From positions 25,056,924 through 25,120,923 of the forward strand of contig NC_030858.1 in NCBI RefSeq assembly GCF_000208745.1: a stretch of DNA of 64,000 bases, given 5' to 3'. Under the pieces are notes generated by a model. The model was not told the origin of the DNA, ran no database searches, and was given only the letters and a program-made list of their open reading frames with translations. This DNA is from Theobroma cacao (taxonomy: Eukaryota; Streptophyta; Magnoliopsida; Malvales; Malvaceae). The first letter of the stretch is position 1, and each line of letters begins with the position of its first letter. A program made the translations under genes and the position numbers. This document shows positions 34,761-47,369 of the stretch, in pieces.

Positions 34761-35316
34761 TATACCTATCAAAATGGGCTTGATCCATTGGGTTGGTCAT
34801 TTTTTATAAAATATGGAATAGACTAAGCTTAAAAATTTAAGTTCATATTAAAACCGGACTTAAATGGGCTAGCCCACCAAATCAAAAGGCTGGGGTGGGC
34901 TGGGACGGGTCAGTCCTATGGACCAAAAAAATTAATAATTTTAATTAAGTTAATAATTTTATATATTTAACTATATAAAATTAATAATTTAATTACCAAT
35001 AATATTACTTATTTTATATATTTCAATATGTTTAATCTTTACTTATCAAATTAATAATTTTAATTTATGAATTAAATCATAAAATTATTTTATTAATAAA
35101 AAATTTATTAAGTAAAATTATAAAAATAAATTTTTTTTAAAAAATAAATTTTTTTAAAAAAATAAATTGACCCAACCCAATCCATGAGCTAATAAAAGAT
35201 GGACTGGATTGAAATTTTGATAGTCCATATAAAAAATAACTAATCAGACCCAATTCATATTTTCTTAACCCACAAAGACTTAAACCGGACTGAACCAGCC
35301 CATATTGACAGCTCTA
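34761..35316. mobile_element. hAT-type MITE with 8-bp target duplication
   Basis: The 556-bp element has inverted ends TATACCTATCAAAATGGGC (left) and TAGAGCTGTCAATATGGGC (right, reverse complement). It is flanked by perfect ATATGAGT copies at 34753-34760 and 35317-35324. An 8-bp duplication and a TAGxxCTxTCAA start are typical of non-autonomous hAT elements. The interior is very AT-rich with no coding sequence. Confidence 0.85.
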
Positions 35317-35324
35317 ATATGAGT

Positions 35325-35950
35325 TCTTTGCCTTGTTTTTCATCAAACCTACCCAGCTGAGCCAAAGCTCAATGGGTGACTTCTGCTTCGACTCCAAACC
35401 TCCTAGCTTATGATTGATTACATAAAAATGTTCAACAACAAGTACAGCTAATACCTACCTATCTCATTCAAGACTCGGTATTCCTTATTTAAGATAAAGA
35501 ATACATTTATATGATTTAGAAGGATCCAACTTGGCAGCTTTCTCAAGTTCCATCAAATCTTTACTACCTCGTACATTTGTGCTTTATACTCTGAAGATAA
35601 GGGGCATTTAAAAATTTCTATCATTTTAGAATCACATCTACGCCAGGAGACCTTGCCATTCTTTCAATGCAAGCAATACTGGAAGCAAAAGCAATATTTC
35701 TGCAAAGCAGGTAAGACAACCACAGGGCCAGATATCCCAAAGGAACAAAATTCTCAAGGTTATATCTTACCCAGTTAAATTTCCCTTTACAATTTACATA
35801 CACACCGATTAAATGATTACATATATAAAATAAAATCTTATTTCTATAACTATCAAGTCCAAAGGCCTAACGCTAGGCATCCTTGATTTCCAGATGCTAG
35901 GTAAGACTAACCTAAATCACGATCAAAGTACAAACCATGGTTTAACTAGT
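35325..35950 (-). other. 3' flank of HUB2
   Basis: This lies directly after the HUB2 stop and probably includes its 3' untranslated region. AT-rich sequence near 35800-35830 could serve as polyadenylation signals on the minus strand. No separate gene is supported. Confidence 0.45.
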
Positions 35951-38900
35951 TCATATGTTTACAAACCGAACGTCATTCTGACCAAATGCAGTTCCACAGC
36001 CAGGGCACTTCCGATGGCGTATTTCTAAATTTCTCTGTATACATGGATTGCAAAAGAGATGATAGCATTTCACAATTACAACCTGCCAAATATAAAGCAT
36101 GCAGACATCCATCAGTGCAATCCAAAGCAGATAGAAGAGGTGAAACACAATATACAAATAGTAATGATGAGTTTGGATTATAGAAGGAAACAGGTCAGCA
36201 AAGCATGCTCACCTCCTTTGGCCGGTCAAAACACACACCACATTTCAGAATATTCTTGCAATTTTTTATTTCATCCTGGAGCTTCTGTATTGCAGTCTCT
36301 CCAGTTTCAGAAGTCAACTCAGCAACCATGCTATTCAACTCCATGAGCTCTTCCTCAAGTTTCTTCCTCTGGCTTCTGGGTTTTACAAAACCCCATTTAG
36401 TCAGAGAGAGAAATTTAATTTGCAGGAAAGCTAGACAAATAATTTTAAGGATGAAGGGGAAAAGTACGTCTTTGGGAAGGAATTAAGGTAAAATGTCTAA
36501 AGTCTTGAGGGACAAATTATATTCTTAGCAAAGCCTAAGAAGAAGTGTTCCAGTATAAATGCAGTACGGGCATAGGTCAAAGCATTGTTATTGTAGCAAT
36601 TGTTGACCATCATTATGACAAGCCTGACCCCACGTCTTTCTTAGAAGCTAATACCAGTCCACATTATATGATAATAAATACAAAGCAGAGCATTGCTGCT
36701 GTGACATACAACATACCTACATACCTATACTCTTTTTCCTTCAAATTCCACCAAAATACAATACAGCTGGGTAAGACATAAAACTATAAACCTGGGAAAC
36801 CATCAAGAAAAGGAGAAAAGAAAACCCACCGTTCCTTATCCAACTTCACTTGAAATTCATCCACCTTCCGCTGGACCTGCTCATAATCCTTGTCAGAAGA
36901 CGTTACAGCAGATTTAAGCCACTTTAACTCCTTCTCAGCATCTGCCAATTCCCACTTAGCAGTTTCAAGGCTAATCATAAAATGTCTGTCCTCTTGGGTA
37001 GATTTAATAGCTTCTGTAAGACAAACTTTCATCTGCAAGGTTTAAACTATATGTTGATAAAATAATATAGACAAGCAAATGCATTCAGAGGGCAAATTTT
37101 ACGAAACAAGTTTTAGCAACAGAATACTAACTAAATTTACCTGCTCCTCACTGTGTGCAATCCTCATTTTTACAGATTTAATTGATGAATTGACCTGCTC
37201 AAGTTGCCTTGCTAATGTTTGCTTCTCAGTGAGAAAGAAACTCTGTGCCTGCTTTGTCTTTACACTCTCAGAGACAAGCTGCAACGATCACAATTATAAA
37301 GAAGTGGCCAAAGCATCAGACAACATAATTTAACTACTTGACAATGTAAAAGTTAAAAAAGAATACAGTCAAAGAATCAAGGTATATAACCATGCAACAG
37401 ACCTACCCACATGGGTTAGTCCAGTTGATGAGGAGAGGAGCTCCTTTCCGTGTCAGCCAGGGCTTGATCCTTGTAGGGAGCACTCCAAAAGTACAATCCT
37501 GAATGTACCGGACTGATGTGGGGGAGTGCGCCCTTAAGATCACCCAGGGAGGGGATTAGACCCAGGCAAAGCCTGAAGATACCCCTGACAGTATTACCAA
37601 AAAAAAAAAAAAAGAAGACACTATGCAACGGACCTTAATATTGTAGTCATCCCTCTCAGTCATCTGCTGCAACAGATGCTGGTTCTGTGTCTGCATATCT
37701 TCATATGCCTGGCCAATGGTCTGGAAAAAATAAAAAGATTTTTCATCATGGGGACAAAGAAGTGGCAGAAAATGGAAAGAGTAATAACCAACAAAAAGGC
37801 AGCTCCAGCAATTCAGTAAAAATTATTGAAGGGTGGCAAAAACAGAAAATGAATTTTTCCCAAGGGAAAGGAATTGAGAAGACACCTCAATTTCAGAAAT
37901 GTATGCCTCTGACTCTAGATCTTTACTTTTAATAGCCTCCTTGAGCTCCAAAACATCCCTGTGGATTTAGTGACCACATAAAATAGTTAGATAACACTCT
38001 AAATAAAGTTTAGGGAAATGAAAGTAAACAAATCAATGAAAACAAAAACCAAATAAAAAAAGGTTAAATTAAATAACTCCACCACCTGTTACTTATGTAA
38101 AACACAAAAAATTCACCCTAAAGATGGAGAAACCATTTAGATCATACTGTCTGTAGAGTTTGTACTGTTTAGGAAAGTATAACATGTTTTTAATGTCCGG
38201 TTTCATAGATGCATCTCTTAAGGTTAAGAGGATAAGGAACATGAATTAACCAATTGCAGCAGTCTGAAATGATGGCATAGATTTGGTTTAAATAAGACTT
38301 CATCTCCCCAGATTTAAAAGATGCTCAGTGGCCACACAATTTAAACTAAAGCATAAGCCATTGAAGAAGAGCTAACCATAACGTTCTACTCTCTTAATGA
38401 ATTAAATAAATAAACTCCCAACAAAAAAACAAAGAAACTAATTAGCCACAATTTATTTAGAACTTCTTTTCTGTCAAATCATTTCCATTGAAAACCAAGT
38501 AACATCCATGTGACACCACCTAGAAACAAACATTAAACTGGAAAAGAACAAACCTCTCAGATGCATCCAATTTAGCTCGTAACTCAGCTATTTCAGCTTC
38601 AGCAACAGAAAGCCTTTCTTGACAAGCAGCCTCAGCCTCATTAGCAGCTTTCACTCTCAGTTCTAGACTATGTTCATCCAAAGCATTTTTCAACACTTCA
38701 GCTTGTGAATGAGCTCTATTTTCTGCTTCTCTTATTTCCATCACATCTCTGAAATTTAAGTTGGGAAACCAAATTTATTAGAGATAAAAAAAATTTTTTT
38801 AAAAATCCATAACCAGCTAAAAGGTAGAAGCAATAGAGAAAAGAAACATAGATTCCTAAATTATATAATACATCTGTGAATGAAATGACAAAGAAGAAAG

Positions 38901-41900
38901 CATAACAAATCATTAATAGATTAAGTAGTTCAAACCATATAAGACTTCCCAGCTCAACATCTAAGAGAAGCCAACTAAACCACTGAACTTCAAATTCACA
39001 ATCACTTCAGCTTTTACCTTTGCATGCAAAGAAACAAGGAACTGGACATGAGTGCAGCAACAAATGAAACAAAACAAACTTGCAGACATGCAACTTTTAC
39101 CATTTTGGGATTAAAACATTCAAATTCAACTTTAAACATTTTAAAGTTTCAGCTTTGCAAGGGCGTTACTATGTCTTAGGCACAATTAGAAGTCACACAG
39201 ATATCCTGTTCCTTTATTAGTGAACGAAGTCATTAAGCTTCTGAATATCAAGAGAATAAATGATAGGCTTGTTTCACTTCAAGTATGATAGACCACAGAA
39301 AATGCACAAAGTAGTAATGATGTAGGATAGAATTTAAACAAAAAGCAAGTCAGGCAAAGATATTACAAAAGATTCTACAGCTTGCATGGATGGAATTAAA
39401 AAAGAAAATAATTCTTTTTGTTATTCCCTTTTCGCTTTTTTTATGTGTGTGCATGTGTTTCGAGAAAGTCTCCTTATATTAACATACCTATTGTCATAGC
39501 CTTCTTGGCCATACATGTCCAAGAAGATTTGCAGCTCCAATTTTTCCTTCTGCAATTTCTCAATCTGCATCAAGAGAATATTCTTCAGCAATGAGTATCA
39601 GTCAAGTCATATGCATAAGAGTTTTGCAGATATTATAGTTTGAATAGTTTTGCCTATGAATGTGCACCATAAGGGACAAAATCAGAAACTATGAAGAAAG
39701 ACAAAGCAAAATCCTCATAGTTCAAAATTCATACTCACCAGACCCTTAAGAGATTTGATTTCCACAATCTGTTCAGCACACTCCTCTGCCAAGCGCTTTC
39801 CTTGGTTTGTCTATTGGAAATTTTTAGACAAAAGTTTATGGATTAGAGATTGAAAAGACCTGGGCTGCCAATATGCTTAAATTTTAGACAAGGGGAACCC
39901 AATAATATCCGGAAAACATCCAAAACTCGAATATTATAACTATTTTTCTTTATTCTATTCAATAAATTTACAGAAATACAAACCCATTTTATGAAGGATC
40001 ACAATTTCTTCAAACTTATTGCTTAATAACCAAATAAAACTTAAGGCTCCATTTGTTTCGCAGAAATTGACTTGCAGAAAACAGAACATTTTCTTGAAAT
40101 ATTAATATTCTGTTTTTTGTAAGAGATTGTGAAAAATATTTTTTGTTGTTTAGATAACACTTTGAAAAATATTTTCAACTTGCAAATTTAGTGTTATTAT
40201 TAAGTTATCTCAACACCAATAATTCCAAAACATGTAGAAATCTTAACGCTATCTACAAAATGGGTTATCCATATATAATCCCAACTCCAATATCTCAATA
40301 TTTTTTACATCACCATGACGACACCCAATCCAATAGGAAAAAGTAATTTGAACAACAAATTAATCCAAAAACCAAGTCAAGCAAAATCCATAATAATCTA
40401 TCTCAGTTTTTTCTTCTTTTCCTAATAATTTCTATATTTGTGTAAAATTGTTAATATATGACTTCCAAGAGTCAATTTCGCTAAAACAAATGGAGCCTTA
40501 AATCAAGCAGGTACCTGAAATTGATTGAAGAATAAAATATCAAAGACTACATGGCTGTGTAAATCACACAGACACTCACTTAAAGATCAAATATGATTAT
40601 TCTATCAAACTATAAAGTTCCACCACTTGGTACAAAAGTAACCCAACATTTCATCTCAAGTTATTGAACATAATCGCAAGAATATGAAAAACAACAACTT
40701 ATGTGCTTTTCATCTATATATGGCTACTTTCAAATTTTTATTCCCCACAAAAGAAAAAATAAGGATGAGATAAAACCTTATCACTTAACACATCTTTTAG
40801 CGTTTGGGCTTCTTCACGCAAGGAAATCGCTTCATGTGCAGTCTCCTTCCAGCGGTTCAATTGAGCTTCCATCATTCCCATTTCCTTGGACAGTGCTGAC
40901 GCCATTACACGAAATTCTGCTTTAATATCGTTTCTCCCTGAGAAAAGGTAACATTTCAATAATCCAGAAGATCCACCGTGTCCCACTTTAAACTTAAACA
41001 TAAAAGATGTATTATTCCAATGTATTAACTTTACCTGCATCCTGGATAGCTTCTTCCATTTTAATTTCAAGATCATTTCTTTCTATGATACACTTCTGGA
41101 GCTGCAACTCCAGCTCTTCAATTCTAGAATCAGCATTATCAATTATATTCCTAGCAGCATCTGCTGACTCAGCTTTTAAATTGAGTTCCTTCTCCCTCCT
41201 CATGACAAGAAACCTGTCAGTCTGAAATTATACTTTCAAAACAGACCAAAGGTACTCAAACATTTAAAGCATGTGAAAAAGTAAAACATGCAGCTTAACC
41301 TGCAGAGCATCAGTCAGTGCTTTGTATTGTTCCACTTCAGCATTCCAATGCTGGAGCTGATCACTTAACAACGTGTACAGTCGAGAGGATTGTACGAATT
41401 TTTCATCCTTCAGCTCATTCTAAGAGAATAAAGTCTTATAAGTTAAGTTACTGGAACACATAGTGTTGTTCAAACAGGCGTTTGAACTAACAAGAAAATC
41501 AACTTTTAGAGGTCAACAATCCAAGCAAACCTGAAGATCTTGCTGTTGTTCTGAATAGTGTAGGATCTCTTCCCGCGCATCTTGAAGTTCAGAAAGCCGA
41601 TCTGCTGCCAATATCTGCAACACTTGTTTAGTAACATATCCTACAAGATTAGTCAAACAAAGGAAGAGAGGTTGAGAAAAACCCTATTATGTAAATCAAT
41701 ACCTTTGTCTCCTCAATGGAATCCTTTATCTCCCGAAAGCCCATTATCTTATCTGCAGGCTTTTCTGGTGACAAGCTACCATTCACTGCAAATGGAGTTG
41801 ATGCATGCATCCCAGATGCTAAATTCTTCTGCATTTTAAGACTGACTAGTTTTCTTCTGCTCTCTTCTAGTTCAGCCATTATTTCTTCCAGCTCACCTTT

Positions 41901-44550
41901 CAGTATTGATTAAAAATTTACAACTTCAATAAACAATCAAGAGAAGACACAAAAGAACAAACAGACAATTTTGGTGCTGGCTAAAAATCAGCCAGGTTGC
42001 CAGCATACAGTGATTCTGTTGGTATCAAATTTGCTATTGAGAATTGCATGTGTAAGTGTTTGGAAGTGATTGCATGCATCTATATCCAATTAATAGTGTA
42101 TAAAAAGCAAGTATCCCCTAAAAGAACTAGCGCAGAGACCTCGAAGACGTTTAATCTCAGATTGATCAGTTGAATGGCTGCTTATATATGTTTGAATCCT
42201 ATCAGCATATTCTTTATGCTTCAAGTGTAGAGTGTCAATCACCTCTCGCAAATTTTTAGCCTCCTCTTTAAAGATATCATCAATCTTGGAAAGCTGCATG
42301 ATGTTGTCTGAAAAATGCAATATTTAATGATAATCAATATAAAACTTTAGGCAGAAGTACTAAACAGTGAAGAAATAGCAGAAAAAATAATGGAAAACAT
42401 ATGAGGAATGAAAATTACTAAAAAAAACAGAAATAGTGATATCATCCAACCTTCAACATATAATTTTCCCTGCAAAGCAAGAGCCATGCTCTCAGTTTTC
42501 ACCCTTTCAGCAGCGATGGTATCCTCCAGAGATTTTATCAACTCACTAGTGAATGAATGACGAGAAGATAGGACTTTTTCAACATAATTTACAATCGCAT
42601 CATCACCAATACTGTCAATCGAATCTGTTTCCAGAAGCCTGCAAAGAAACATCTCCTCGACGGGGCATGATGGAACAGAACCTAAAGAGTAGCTCAAGTT
42701 AATCTATTTTAAATATGAGAGGAATTACGCTTGACTGTAGTAATAATTTAAAAGACTTAGGACTACCTCTCCCAACTCCCAAAAACAGACAAAAACAAAT
42801 GTTAAGAAAACAATTAAAGTCCTGATTCAAACCTCGAGAAGTGTCTGCACGGTCCAAGCTTTCTAAAGCATTATGGCCTCCTCCAGCTTGTACACCAAGC
42901 AGGATCAAATCATCAACCAACTATACAGCAGAATAACACCACAGCATTAAAAAAAATACAAATGATGATGATCATAAATATATAGCAGTAAAAGAGTGCC
43001 ACACAAAAGTACCTGATTCCAAAGTTGATTCACACTTATCAACGTATCATCATAAGAGGCTTGCTTGTCTTCTAATTCTTTAATCGTGATTTCAAGACAA
43101 AGCAACTCATTTTTCCGATTTTCTAATTGCTGGACAAGTTTTTGATTTTGATACTGGAGAACTGCTGCGTCAACCTAGAGAAAAAAAAAATCCCTTTATA
43201 TCAAGTGAAATTTATAAGAGAAACATACCAAATCCACAATTGCACACACACAAATGAAATCAAATATTGATTTTCTTGACATGTTCACCAACCTTACACA
43301 TTAGGGTGTATATAGCAATATCATAGTGATACTAACGCGGCAGATAAAAAATCAAAGCATTTGCTTGACATGTTCACCAACCTCACACGTTAGGTTGTGT
43401 GTAGCAATATCATAGTGATAGTAAGGCAGCAAATAAGAAATCAAAGCATGGTTAAAAGAGAAACACACATTCAATCAGAGGGCAGAAGGAGTCAGTACAT
43501 CTCCACTTGCATACAGGTGTGCCTGAGATTAAACTAGTTTATAAAAAGGGCCTAGCTTTTCAACCCCAGCAAATTGGTTCCAGATAATGGTGCCCATGTG
43601 TATAATCAGTGCTCCTTTTTGAAAAGCATGCATAATCAGATACTTAATGAACCAATTCATGAGAAATCTAGGAACAGTTTGAATCAGAAAAGAGACCACC
43701 AAATAATTAACAATTAGGAAAAAGTTTTAACATCTGAAGTAGATGCGTACAAGCAACTCCGGTAACAAGATGATGAGTACATCATATTTCTCTAATTAAC
43801 AATGTATCCATTCACACATACAGCAATGATGTTGCAGCAACAGAGAAGCCATTGTTATTGCAAACTACTTCACAACTAAATAACCCTAGAGGGCCACTTC
43901 AGTGAAGAAGACGAAAAAGTATACAATTTTAATTTCCCTACATTACCCTACTTCCCCATGTCTGAACAAACAAAAGCATATCAATGTCATACTGATTAGG
44001 GGTAAGTCACTAAGAGGAAGAGCCCTTTTTTACGACTATTATAGGCCCACAGGGACAGGGGAATGCAGAGTTACTGCACACTACTTGGTATCAACCATTA
44101 CCAATTCAATTGAATCACAAATTGGTCCAAATATTGAAAAGGTGAAAAACTAATTTCCCCTCATCTTCCAATACTTTCTAGATGACATAGAGAAAGCATT
44201 CCAAATTAAAGGTTTGAAGATTAACCCTGAGATTATAGCAGTTACAAATATGGGGTAACGTTCTAATTTATAAGCTGTGGAAAGTAATATCCCAAGATTC
44301 AAATTTTCAATTTTGTCATTAATTCTAGAACTAACAGAAAAAAAAAAAAAAGCCAATAGAAAATAGAAAATCATGCAAAACTTTTAATTTGATTAGGAAA
44401 CTAAAGAGCCAGTATAAAATAAAGAAAGAAATTTGAAAGAGAGATTACGACTTTGGTATGGTGGGGAGCAGTAGAGGAGTTACGGGCCATGGTGGGAGAA
44501 TCCAAGTGAGGCCTCTTCTTCTCTGGTTCTTCCGATTCCAAGCTTTCCAT
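35951..44550 (-). CDS. HUB2: E3 ubiquitin-protein ligase BRE1-like 2 (histone H2B monoubiquitination)
   Basis: Nineteen exons: 44550-44449, 43174-43013, 42920-42833, 42681-42451, 42307-42140, 41896-41703, 41614-41531, 41419-41300, 41221-41035, 40937-40777, 39810-39739, 39564-39488, 38748-38554, 37958-37886, 37720-37634, 37278-37141, 37032-36830, 36375-36213, 36082-35951. All introns are GT-AG and the total is 2637 nt, exactly 879 codons (878 aa; Arabidopsis HUB1 and HUB2 are about 880-900). The N-terminus has ESEEPEKKRPHLDSP, then MARNSS as in HUB2 rather than HUB1. Long coiled coils follow. The C-terminal C3HC4 RING reads CGVCFDRPKE, KCYHLFCNPCIQ, KCPGCGTAF. With HUB1 it transfers one ubiquitin to histone H2B in the nucleus. 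No stop or frameshift was found. The exon 1 end could be three bases shorter. Confidence 0.93.
37405..37622 (+). mobile_element. tRNA-derived SINE in HUB2 intron 15
   Basis: The 218-bp insertion has a Pol III A-box-like TTAGTCCAGTTGATGAGG (37416 on), a B-box-like GGGCTTGATCC (37460-37470) and ends in a run of about 15 A. It is flanked by 13-bp repeats ATGCAACaGACCT (37392-37404) and ATGCAACgGACCT (37623-37635) that differ at one base. The right repeat covers the splice donor of HUB2 exon 15 (exon end 37634). It is antisense to HUB2. Confidence 0.85.
40045..40497. mobile_element. MITE in HUB2 intron 10
   Basis: The 453-bp element has inverted ends GGCTCCATTTGTTT and AAACAAATGGAGCC, flanked on both sides by TTAA (40041-40044, 40498-40501). 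The inner part is AT-rich with no coding sequence. The ends resemble widespread plant MITEs with GGCTCC starts. Superfamily is uncertain because the flanking TTAA could be a target repeat or part of the inverted ends. Confidence 0.75.
43275..43450. repeat. 89-bp tandem duplication in HUB2 intron 1
   Basis: Two copies (43275-43363 and 43364-43450) start CTTGACATGTTCACCAACCT and end ATCAAAGCAT. They differ at about a dozen positions. There is no sign that it affects the gene. Confidence 0.75.
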
Positions 44551-46299
44551 TTACTATTGTTATTATTGCTATTTGCCCCCTCTCTTTCACTCTTATTTAC
44601 ACTTGAGCCAACACCATCACATCCCCTTCATCCTTTCCTGTCCCAAAACCCTAATCAGTAGTACACAGATGAAACTCTACTGCCAGGGATTGCAAGCCAC
44701 AGAGTGACGACATCGACAAGGAAGCCACACTTCATCAGCACAACCTGGAACGGCGTCGTTTCCTATTGGGCCTTTCTGGCTCTTCAATCATGTTCCCTTT
44801 TTTGTTTGCAGTATTACTACTTTAGAGCCTCGCCAGCCCAAGCCTCATTTACTTGGGCTCATAAAAATGCTTCCGATTTTTAATTTTTAATTTTTAATTT
44901 TTTTATAAAACTAGGATATTTCATGATTTCTAATATCAAAAAGTAAAAATAAATCAGGAAAATGAATTTCGAGTTATAATAAAAGTGAACATTTTTAAGT
45001 ATAAAAAAATATAATTTTGAGAAATTTAAAAATAAATAAATAAAATAAAAAGAATAATATCTTTTAACTTTCCTTTCAAGAAAGATAAAGACTTGTCTAA
45101 TCCAACTGAAGTTGATCTCGATGGCATTAATCTCTCTAGGGTTTTATTATTATTTTAGAGTAAATCATAACCTTCTTTACTAAATCTTAACCCAAACATC
45201 ATTTTTATCCTTATAGCTCTAAATGTCGTATTTTCCTTTTAAGATTTGAAATTTTATATATATGAAAAAGTCGTCTTATTAGTTAAGTCAATAATTCAAA
45301 GTATAATACTTGAAAAATCATCTAAATTATTTTAAAAAATTTAAATAAGTCATTATTCTTTTATACGCTTATAATTAATGTTTGATTCATTTCTATTAAT
45401 AAAAAATATCACTTATTATTTTATGTACGTATAATATTGACATAACACTAATATTGATATAAAGTTTCTAAATATTGCTTATGAATCCTTATTGATAACG
45501 AATATTTAAGAATCTTGAAATCAACAAAAACGAAAAAGAAAGTTAAGAATCTGTATTGGAGGTCAAGTATGGGCATATAGGACAAGACCAATTGAAAGCT
45601 AACAAAAGAAAAAAGAAAAGATAAGACATAGGAAAATAGCAAGGTAGCCGCCAATGGGACCAAAAATATCCACATTATGCATTCAGTTTTCATAGTGATG
45701 TTGATGTTAATCTTGGGTGACCCACAATTTAACCAATTAATTATGGAATCACTACTTGTATGTTATCTCTATCATATAAACATTAGGAAAATAATTTCAC
45801 ATGCCGGTTATTTTCCAGGCATCTTCGTAGAAGGAGACCCATAATGTCCTAACATAAATACTCATCACCTTTCTTGGACCATTCATTGGACGCAGATTCT
45901 GGTTTCCCAAATAGATATACCCCACCTCCTGAATTTGCATAATATTTTTTCTTTTGTATTTTTCTTTTGATTACTTTAAAATATTAATTTTTCTTTTTCT
46001 TTGTTTACCTTTTTTTTTGGGTACATACTTATTCAAATATAATTACTTTGGTTGTTCTTTAGATTATTATGGAACAATATGTAAATTACTTTGAACATTT
46101 GAATTCAAAATCTATACGTTTAGGGAAGTACTTCTCATTATAGAAAGATGATCTTGTGGTTAACTTCAAAACATTATTCATGGTAATAATAACTAAGTTG
46201 CTACATCATTTTTTTTTTTAATTTTTGTGAGAAAAATTTAAGATAAATAGATTACTCTAACTCTTAAATTAGAGTTTCCATATACTTGCCTTATATTTT
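44551..46299. other. Upstream region of HUB2 and intergenic DNA
   Basis: 44551-44850 is the probable 5' untranslated region and promoter of HUB2, with pyrimidine-rich sequence. Beyond 44870 the DNA is AT-rich without a recognisable gene or repeat structure. No confident TATA box was assigned. Confidence 0.45.
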
Positions 46300-47060
46300 G
46301 GATAGTGCCATTATTTTCTATTTTTTGAAAACTTGCAACACTGTTAATTTTTTTATTTTTATATTCTTGCTTTAAAAACCTGTCTTTAAACAAGTATATG
46401 ACTGTAAATGTCCCTACTTCAAGTTGAGTTGAATTCATATCACTTCTCGGCCACCAAATCATATAACTATCGCCACTAGCCATCTATCTTGTTCTCGTAT
46501 GTGAATCGATCACTGCCTGAACTCCATCAAAAGTTCCATGTGCTTCCCCATATTATTTCACGCGCCAATACACCTCCACATCTCAAAAAGGTCGTACCAT
46601 GCACACACACGCTATATCACATGTGCAACATGCATTGTTATGCCAACACACCATGTCAACTCCTGTTGTGTTATCTACCACATCGGCCTATCATGTCTCT
46701 TCTTTACTATATCATCTGCCATGTTAACTTGTCACATCATTTGCAAGTCAACTACTTGCGACATGTTCTATCATGTATTCTACCATGTGTTCTGTCACAT
46801 CTTCTATCATATGTTCTGTCACATTATCTGCAAAGCATTTTGTCATGCCTTCTATCACCTATTCCATCACATGTTTTGTCTCATTTGAAATTTCATAAAG
46901 TCATTGTTTTTGCTAATTTTAACTTCTTAATTTCAATTTTGGTCTTTTTTCTGACTAATTCTAACTGTAAGAGGGATAAATTTGAAGTTTTCAAGCCAAT
47001 AGCAATCATTTTGATGAAAACAACTACAATATGCGATTCAAAGTATCAAAATTTTTTTGA
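46300..47060. repeat. Dispersed repeat, copy 1
   Basis: This matches, in order and orientation, the two parts 47370-47770 and 49600-50045: an AAGTTGAGTTGAATTCATAT phrase, a CACATG-rich part, a tandem CAYRTGTTCTRTCACAT-type array (about 46750-46880) and a tail GATAAATTTGAAGTTTTCAA. Open frames on the plus strand (46489-47064) follow the array and have no domain. The type of element is unknown. Confidence 0.6.
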
Positions 47061-47089
47061 CTAGATGCAAACATTGGTGTATTGCCACT

Positions 47090-47365
47090 AGGGATGTCTT
47101 TCATCCACTAGTCGGTTTTAAGATTTAGTTTTCAAACTTAAGTTGGCATCTACCATACAACCTTGAGCTTAAGAGGATTAAAATGATTTTACAAATTCAG
47201 TTAGTAATCTAGTTAGATTACAACTATTGGCTAATTAGCTAATTAGACTACAATTATAAACTATAAATAATGTTAACATTTTATATATGTATCTCATTCA
47301 TCTTTGTAACAATATATATTTTTTCAGAATACACGATTTCTTTTCTTAAAACATGGTGTCAAAGC
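47090..47365 (+). repeat. Possible copia LTR end with primer-binding site remnant
   Basis: The stretch has a TATA-like CTATAAATAATG (about 47262) and ends ...CTTAAAACA, followed by TGGTGTCAAAGC. That resembles TGGTATCAGAGC, the initiator-Met primer site of copia elements. No gag follows. It could be a fragment of an LTR or a small LTR-derived element lying between the two repeat copies. Confidence 0.4.
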
Positions 47366-47369
47366 TTTT

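Noticed and set aside
43013..43174. Possible frameshift in HUB2 exon 2 at a short A run
   Set aside because: Recounting the run gives five A residues and a 162-nt exon, so the frame is kept.
46489..47064. 191-codon plus-strand frame
   Set aside because: It runs through the CACATG-type repeat array, with low-complexity Cys/His/Leu content and no domain.
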